This document shows positions 36,243 through 41,365 of a DNA stretch of 41,365 bases, piece after piece (within the stretch, counting starts at the first letter, position 1; the number at the start of each line of letters is the position of its first letter). The translations under genes were made by a program, and so were the position numbers. The stretch lies in assembly GCF_900112185.1 (NCBI RefSeq), contig NZ_FOKP01000037.1:1-41365 (forward strand). The letters run 5' to 3'. The stretch comes from Allobosea sp. CRIB-10. Its GTDB lineage: Bacteria > Pseudomonadota > Alphaproteobacteria > Rhizobiales > Beijerinckiaceae. The notes under the pieces were generated by a model. The model was given only the letters and a program-made list of their open reading frames with translations. It did not search any database and was not told where the DNA came from.

Positions 36243-36858
36243 CACCGCCTCTGTTCCATTTGAATATCCACTCTTTGCGCTGCGTTTCTTTCAACGCCCG
36301 CCATACGGCTGTTGCGGCGGCATCGGCGAGCAACGGCACTCCGTCTTTCGCGGCGGCGACGTCCATGACGACTTGGTAGAACCGGACTCCATACACGATG
36401 CTTCGGACGTGAAGCGTGACATCCCCGGGGACACCATCGCCTGACCTTGTCCTGAGCGTGCATTTCTCGGCGACGTCGGCGAAACGAAAACTCACTTCAG
36501 CATAGCGGCTGGAGTTGAGCTCGATGAACTTCGTGTCCTCGGCACGATTATCGCAGTTCAAAGCCACCTCGAGCTTGCCCGAGGCCCCGTGCTTCCATTT
36601 GGCCAAGACCGAAACTAGCGCTCCGTGAACGGCGGTGCCCGACTCGCCGACGTTTCCGGAGCTCTTCGCATCGGCACCGATGGAGTCGCTTCGTCTGCCG
36701 GGCACGAGCCCGAGCGGATCGATGAACTGCAGCCAGAGGATCAGGAGGGCGATGACGCAGACGAGCGCGGATGCCACGAGATCGACGAAGGACATTCCAA
36801 ACGGACGCGTATGCCCCGTCTGTCTGGTCCAGCGACCGGTCCCGATTTTTCCGCTCAC
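36223..36858 (-). CDS. ExbD/TolR-like protein 1
   Basis: A 211-residue protein beginning at GTG 36858, which overlaps the ExbB-like stop codon. After a basic N-terminus it has FVDLVASALVCVIALLIL, one membrane helix with an aspartate (D26) where ExbD/TolR/MotB proteins keep their essential proton-binding Asp. The periplasmic part (about 50-211) has two cysteines and no recognisable OmpA-like peptidoglycan-binding motif. It differs from ExbD-like protein 2 in sequence, suggesting a heteromeric complex. A longer upstream frame lies entirely inside the ExbB-like gene and is rejected. Confidence 0.8.
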   Translation of the reverse strand: MSGKIGTGRWTRQTGHTRPFGMSFVDLVASALVCVIALLILWLQFIDPLGLVPGRRSDSIGADAKSSGNVGESGTAVHGALVSVLAKWKHGASGKLEVALNCDNRAEDTKFIELNSSRYAEVSFRFADVAEKCTLRTRSGDGVPGDVTLHVRSIVYGVRFYQVVMDVAAAKDGVPLLADAAATAVWRALKETQRKEWIFKWNRGGDAKTTR

Positions 36859-38456
36859 GACCGCACGCTCAGGTCGTCCGTCTTCGCTGCGCCGGACACG
36901 GGCGGCGGCAACGTGAGGACCGCCGGGCGGATATTGCCGTAGGTGGGCAGAACCGAGAGCGTGCTCTCGTTGACGGTCGAATGGATGATTGAGAGAGCCC
37001 GATCCTCCCGTCGCGCCGCGCGCGCGCCGAATATGATGAGGAAGAACATCAGCAGCAGCGCGTAGCCGGTCGTATCGAATTTGATGCTCAATGCGCTCAG
37101 CATGCCATCGAGGGCAAGCTGCTGTCTCTCCGGCTTGGAATCGATCAATGCCTGGGTCACGAACGTGGCATTTTCCGCCAGGTTGTAGAACCATGCCGAG
37201 TCCTGCGCACGAATGACGTCGTTGGCCCCGAGCATCGCCAACGACAAGCCCCAGACCGTTCCGAAGAATCCGACGACCGGAACAAGCTCGACACAACGGG
37301 AAAACAGATCGCGATCGACCGTGAGCACGGCAGCGAGCTCGTCCACGCTGTGCTCGAGGGCAGCAGCTGCACGCTCCCTGGCAACATTGGGAAAGTGAGC
37401 TTGATCCACCACGAAGGCGGCGATGACGCGCAGGATCATCCGAGGTAGAACTTCACGATGCCGCCGGTCGATGGTCATCGCCTTCAAATCATCCGGTTGT
37501 TTCTGGACGGTCATGGAAAGAGCCGAATGGTATCGGCGCAGGTGAGCCGCCTTCTCGGACATCAAGACTTTGCGCTCGTTCTCGTCGCCCGGCTCGTAGA
37601 GGATCGTACGAAACTGGCGCAGATGCTCCTCCAGCGAAGCATAATCATTATTGCGATTATCTGCGATCTTTTTCTGCCAGAACTTGAACATATACTCTCT
37701 GAAGGACAGCTCGGTGAGGTCTTTATCCTGTACGCCGGAGAATCGCTTGCCGAAATTCTCTCCATTCAGTGCGTATTCTAGAAGCTCCGCGGCTCGCCGT
37801 TCCCGCAGAAACAGGATGAGCACTCCAATGGAAAATATATAAAGGCAGATGAACTGTATTGGCCCGGACTGTAGTCGATACGCGATGAATAGCGCGTTCT
37901 TTTTCAGGTGACCAGCGGCGTAGTAGGACCCTTTCAAGAGGGCTTGCTGGCAGGCCTTCTGCGCTTCCGCTGTGTCTCTGTTGCATTCCGGAAGGAGATA
38001 TTCGTAGATCTGGATGGCGGAAACGTCGCTGCCGAAATACGTCCCTATAAGATCGAAATAGAGCCAGTTGAGGCTCTGTCTCTGTAGGACAGGCTTATCA
38101 TATTTCACCACCTCGGAAGGTGCCGTGGTGTTTTCCAACGTCGCCCGCTCGGCGTATAGCGGCGCGTTGAGAACTGCCCAAGTATAGGCCCAGCGCTTGC
38201 CGCCTCGATCCATGGCCCTCGGATCGACGATAGACGTATCGGCCACGGGATCGCCCACCAGAACCCCAACCAGAGGGTTGACGACGAGCCAACCCGTCAG
38301 ACCTTTGAAGAGCATGTGAAAGCCGAAACCCAACAGGACTGAAAGGACGGCGGCGGCGGCCAGAGTTCTCGCCCCGATACGGGGAAGTCCGTCGGTAACC
38401 TGGACCGGCATGGCCCCGGCCGTGATGTTTCCGAACCGGTAGATCAGCCTAAGCAT
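36855..38456 (-). CDS. MotA/TolQ/ExbB-like proton channel protein
   Basis: The 533-residue product (ATG 38456; a TTG five codons upstream is less likely) has four hydrophobic helices at about 31-50, 199-217, 390-410 and 463-478. The last two carry the MotA/ExbB signature: LVPVVGFFGTVWGLSLAMLG with T400, and FDTTGYALLLMFFLIIFG with T462/T463, matching the TolQ threonines that line the proton path. It is larger than TolQ/ExbB (about 230-245 residues), with an extra domain of about 150 residues between helices 1 and 2 and a helical cytoplasmic segment (about 218-385). It is the first gene of the five-gene operon and should energise it. Confidence 0.88.
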   Translation of the reverse strand: MLRLIYRFGNITAGAMPVQVTDGLPRIGARTLAAAAVLSVLLGFGFHMLFKGLTGWLVVNPLVGVLVGDPVADTSIVDPRAMDRGGKRWAYTWAVLNAPLYAERATLENTTAPSEVVKYDKPVLQRQSLNWLYFDLIGTYFGSDVSAIQIYEYLLPECNRDTAEAQKACQQALLKGSYYAAGHLKKNALFIAYRLQSGPIQFICLYIFSIGVLILFLRERRAAELLEYALNGENFGKRFSGVQDKDLTELSFREYMFKFWQKKIADNRNNDYASLEEHLRQFRTILYEPGDENERKVLMSEKAAHLRRYHSALSMTVQKQPDDLKAMTIDRRHREVLPRMILRVIAAFVVDQAHFPNVARERAAAALEHSVDELAAVLTVDRDLFSRCVELVPVVGFFGTVWGLSLAMLGANDVIRAQDSAWFYNLAENATFVTQALIDSKPERQQLALDGMLSALSIKFDTTGYALLLMFFLIIFGARAARREDRALSIIHSTVNESTLSVLPTYGNIRPAVLTLPPPVSGAAKTDDLSVRS

Positions 38457-38909
38457 ATCGGGTGAGCCCAATGCGAGTTTGCGTTTCGCTTTACTGGGCC
38501 GTTCACGTCAACGGCCTGCCGGGCGGAGTCGAAGATTCGATAGGAGACCCCGATGCGTACTGCGGTATTTGACCAGATCGAATCTTAAAATTGATCGTTT
38601 GAGTGTCATTCCCCCCTCGCAGCGGAGATCGCAATTTCTCATTCCGGCGCGGAGTGGAGGTTGACTATCACTGGTGAGATATGCCGCGTTGTCTCTTCGA
38701 CCCGAGGAGAGAGAATTCCAGTCGGGAACGAAAGCTACGACCGGCTAGAGGGCTCGATCGTGAGGTAAGGGCGCGACGCCGGTCGCTTGCCAGCACATTG
38801 TCATACAGGGCTGACGATTTTTCCGTCTGCACCATTCCCCCCTATAAGTTGCAATGATTGTTAAATAGTCCCTTGGCGCTGTCAATCTTTCGGGTGACGT
38901 ATGGGAGCT
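38457..38909 (-). promoter_or_regulatory. Upstream region of the giant operon with a candidate promoter
   Basis: About 450 bases without a convincing gene. On the minus strand TTGACA (38885-38880) is followed after 17 bases by AACAAT (38862-38857, four of six -10 matches). That places a possible start site about 390 bases upstream of the ExbB-like ATG. Nearer the gene I see no clear promoter. The region could also hold a leader RNA. This is a by-eye prediction. Confidence 0.3.
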
Positions 38910-39323
38910 GAGCTACTCTCGGATTCTTGGACAGATATCCGGCGGGTTTAAGCTACTCTCTTTGGCTGGCGGGTCGGTTTCGATGGCGTTGAAATAGACC
39001 ACGGCGGGCGGCTGTCCGCCATGGAGCAGCTGGTGGCTGTAGAAGGTGAGATACCGGCCGATCGACGCGCGGGCCTCCCATACGCTGGCATAAGCGCGCA
39101 ATTAGACGCCTTGTATTCGACCGATTTTCAGAGGCGCTCAACAAAGACGTTGTCGCGCCAAGCGCCCTTGCCGTCCATGCTGGTCCTGATGTCGGCTCCG
39201 ATCAGCAGGCTGGTGAACTTGCGGCTGGTGAACTGCGAGCCCTGATCGGTGTTGAATATCTCCGGCTTGCGGAAGCGGGCCAGGGTGTCCTCGTCCGCTT
39301 CGATGCAGAAGACAGCATCCATC
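38910..39323 (-). pseudogene. IS3-family transposase relic (OrfB C-terminal part)
   Basis: The frame reads FCIEADEDTLARFRKPEIFN then TDQGSQFTSRKF, with the catalytic Asp, and SMDGKGAWRDNVFVERL with the final-Glu region, typical of IS3-family (IS407/IS51-like) integrases. Right after VERL the conserved Trp codon is TGA (39128-39130). Family-like sequence (RAYASVWEARASIGRYLTFY) continues in another frame to about 38930. The N-terminal part is missing or unrecognisable upstream of about 39323. The element is dead. Confidence 0.75.
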
Positions 39324-40298
39324 GTGATGGGGAGCCACCATGTCGCCGTCGGCGATGCACCACGTGAACAGAGCGCGCCGGAACAGGATTTCGAGATCGG
39401 CAGCCGGGTCGGCCGACAACGGGCGCAATCCCCGCGCCATGCGCTCGATCGTGGCGTCATGTTTCGCCGAGTTCGGGAGCCCCAGTACCGGGCAGAAATC
39501 CTCCATCGCCAGCATGCGGCGGTCCTCAGCGCTTCGACGGATATCGAAACACTCAACGAGGAGGGCTGGCGCATGCCGTCAGGCATGTCGATCAAAGCGG
39601 CTTCGGGCACCTCTAGCCCACGGCCCGACCGAGCTCGAGGCAAAGCTACTCGACGACCGGCAACGTCTCGAAGCCGGCGGTGCCGACCGACTTGAAGATA
39701 TGGGTAAACGGCTGCTCAATGGCCGGCACCAAGGTGCCCGTCAGTGGTCAGGCACATCGGCGCCTGATCTGGACCCCGGACAGCCGCGGGGTCTGACTCT
39801 GGGCGTAGGGCCGCGCACCTAGTGAAACAGCCGCTCTCCAAGGGCTGCGAGTTCACCCTGCAGAACGTCCGCGGGAATTTTCTTGAGCATCGCATATCAA
39901 GAATTATCGCGCATCTGAAATGCGAGATAATCGCTCCGAGATCACTTGCGCGGAAAGAGGCCGATCTGCCGGCGGTGCCTCCTCGCAGCGCAGATCAAGG
40001 AAGGCGGTCACCGGGACGTTTGCACGGATTTCCGGTTATCTTGCCGGAAGAACGGAAACAAAAGAAAACGGGAACATTTGGGGACGGACTCTGCACACGA
40101 ACTTCCGTAAGATATTGATATTTCACATCTTTATTCCCCCTCCATCAATAGCTGGATAGTAGACCGACCAATTTCTATCCGCAGGTACCCACTACGTCTG
40201 GCCGCGCTAGGCACCGGGAACCTTGTCCCTTGGAAGTCCGCCGTCCTGCCGCTACCGTCCAGGGCATCGACAAGACATCATTCAGCGATTCCCCTATC
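39324..40298. other. Unassigned stretch between IS3 relic and cysteine desulfurase
   Basis: Nearly 1 kb in which I recognise no gene. Frames of up to about 150 codons occur on both strands (for example 39249-39695 and 39822-40118 plus) but lack family motifs and look like chance frames or degraded DNA. GC drops around 40080-40160. Confidence 0.4.
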
Positions 40299-40835
40299 GT
40301 GGCCCACGGACCAATCTATCTCGACGGCTTCGCCACTCAGCCTCTGGCCCCTGAGGCACGGGCGGCTATGCTGGCCGCTTGGGACCTGCCCGGGAATGCG
40401 GGATCACCAAATGGCGCTGGCGAGGGGGCGGCCGCGATCGTGGCGACGGGCCGCGCAGCGGTGGCCGAGCTCATCGGGGCAGCGCCCGCGGAAATCGTCT
40501 TCACCTCCGGAGCCACTGAGGCGAACAATTTGGCGCTTCTCGGCGTAGCGCAGACCTTGCGAACCTCTGGATCGACGCGAAACCGCTTGGTCGTCTCGGC
40601 GATTGAGCACAAGTCGGTGCTTGAAGCCGCGCGCTCCCTGGCCGACGCTGGTCTCGAAGTCATCCACGCGCCGGTGGATGCGGCCGGTCGCCTCGACCTC
40701 GCCGCCTTCGCCGATCTCGTCGATGAGCGACTGCTGCTGGCCTCAGTCATGATGGTCAATAACGAAACGGGCGTGGTTCAACCCGTCGCCGAGGCAATCT
40801 CCCTCGCCCACCGCTATGGCGAGTCTGGCGCGACA
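40299..40835 (+). pseudogene. NifS-like cysteine desulfurase, N-terminal fragment
   Basis: From about GTG 40299 (VAHGPIYLDGFATQPL; the open frame extends to 40230) the sequence is a NifS/IscS-type PLP enzyme. TSGATEANNLALLG binds the cofactor phosphate, and AIEHKSVLEAA contains the conserved His that stacks on PLP. NNETGVVQPV is the usual central motif. Homology stops at AHRYGE (about 40832), just before the PLP lysine and active cysteine would come, and joins integrase DNA in the opposite orientation. The reading frame runs on to 40955 with unrelated residues. The fragment cannot be active. Confidence 0.82.
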
Positions 40836-41277
40836 GGTAGACGTTATGCGCCTTGGAGCGCTTCATCCGCTCTTTCGGAATCGTCCAGACGGCGTTCTCG
40901 AAATCCACCTCATCCCATGTCGCGTCCTGAAGCTCGCTTTTGCGAACCCTCGTGAGCAGAAAGAGGCGAAGACCCAAACGGATGGTCGGCAGCGTGGCGA
41001 CATGCTCCAATTGCCTCAACATCACTCGAATCTCCGAGGGGGAGAGCGAGCGATCCCTCGGCACGAAATTCGCGATCGAGGCCGGCCCCACATCGTCAGC
41101 GGGGTTGGCAATCTTCTCACCGTGGAGGATCGCAAATCCGTAGACCTGCTTCAGGATATCCCGAACGTGGATCGCAGTAGCTGGCGCGCCACGTTCGACA
41201 ATCTTGCCGCAGTGCGCCCGGAGATCGTCAGGGGTAATTTCCGTGAGCAGACGGTTGCGCCAGACGGGCACTATGGT
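40833..41277 (-). pseudogene. P4-type tyrosine recombinase (integrase), internal fragment
   Basis: The frame reads IVPVWRNRLLTEITPDDLRA, through SLSPSEIRVMLRQLEHVATL, LTRVRKSELQDATWDEVDF and ERMKRSKAHNVYLSRQ. It contains the first catalytic Arg (in the RKSEL region) of P4-like tyrosine recombinases, which integrate genomic islands at tRNA genes. The N-terminal arm is cut at the IS5 repeat (about 41272). The C-terminal part with the R-H-R-Y residues is lost at the junction with the cysteine desulfurase fragment (about 40835). It is a dead integrase. Confidence 0.85.
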
Positions 41278-41365
41278 CGAGACTCAACGCAGCCAGTAGG
41301 CGACGAGAGCGGCGAGGCAGAGCGAGGCCAGATAGTTCCTGGCGAGCTTGTCGTAGCGGGTCGCG
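41271..41365 (-). mobile_element. Right-edge IS5-family element, transposase C-terminus and inverted repeat
   Basis: The minus-strand frame ending at stop 41286-41284 reads ATRYDKLARNYLASLCLAAL then VAYWLR, the standard C-terminus of IS5-family transposases. CTATGGTCGAGACTCAACG at 41271-41289 is the outer inverted repeat, matching the left-edge repeat at 16 of 19 bases. The body of the element continues beyond the window. Orientation is the same as that of the left-edge copy. Confidence 0.8.

Noticed and set aside
36859..37296. Upstream extension of the ExbD-like 1 frame
   Set aside because: Entirely inside the ExbB-like gene; Arg/Gly-rich sequence without membrane segment. The GTG at 36858 fits the overlap pattern.
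39822..40118. 98-codon plus-strand frame as a gene
   Set aside because: No recognisable family, no clear ribosome site and surrounded by degraded DNA.
1..41365. CRISPR arrays, tRNA or rRNA genes
   Set aside because: No regularly spaced direct repeats and no cloverleaf or rRNA-like conserved sequence were seen on either strand by eye.

Overview
The window looks like a high-GC alphaproteobacterial (probably Hyphomicrobiales) accessory region. This rests on the type of trb conjugation cluster, the ectoine-style ABC genes and the IS5, IS66 and IS3 relics. No rRNA, tRNA or CRISPR array was seen. The segment is bounded by the two ends of what looks like one kind of IS5-family element. The left edge carries its transposase N-terminus (1-41, minus) and the right edge its transposase C-terminus (41284-41365, minus), and their outer inverted repeats match at 16 of 19 positions.

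Region 1 (about 96-12863, plus strand) is a conjugative-transfer module: the C-terminal stub of a DUF3363-type relaxase cut off by the left IS end, the coupling protein traG, a CopG-like gene, a strong terminator, then trbB-C-D-E-J-K-L-F-G-I and a DUF2274 gene, mostly start/stop-overlapped. The relaxase is beheaded and trbJ carries a 5-base deletion frameshift, so the module is probably a decaying ICE.

Region 2 (12914-20248) is a metabolic cargo. A LysR gene interrupted by an amber codon is followed on the same strand by an M14-type deacylase resembling DoeB and by an amino-acid-type ABC transporter (ATPase, two permeases and an EhuB-like binding protein). Divergent from these are a HutC-like GntR regulator and a threonine-synthase-like PLP enzyme. 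A palindrome in the divergent promoter is a good candidate operator.

Region 3 (about 20250-22580) is insertion-sequence debris: a damaged IS66 element (tnpA intact, tnpB and tnpC broken), unassigned sequence and a stub of an ABC permease.

Region 4 (22832-38456, minus strand) is the most unusual part. It is a tightly coupled five-gene operon with a MotA/TolQ/ExbB-like proton-channel protein, two different ExbD/TolR-like proteins that both keep the membrane aspartate, a 4032-residue exported protein, and a 227-residue exported protein. I infer a proton-motive-force-driven envelope machine built around a giant periplasmic protein. I do not recognise it as a described system.

Region 5 (38900-41365) is again wreckage: a broken IS3-type transposase, a 5' fragment of a NifS-like cysteine desulfurase fused tail-to-tail with a truncated P4-type integrase, and the right-hand IS5 end.
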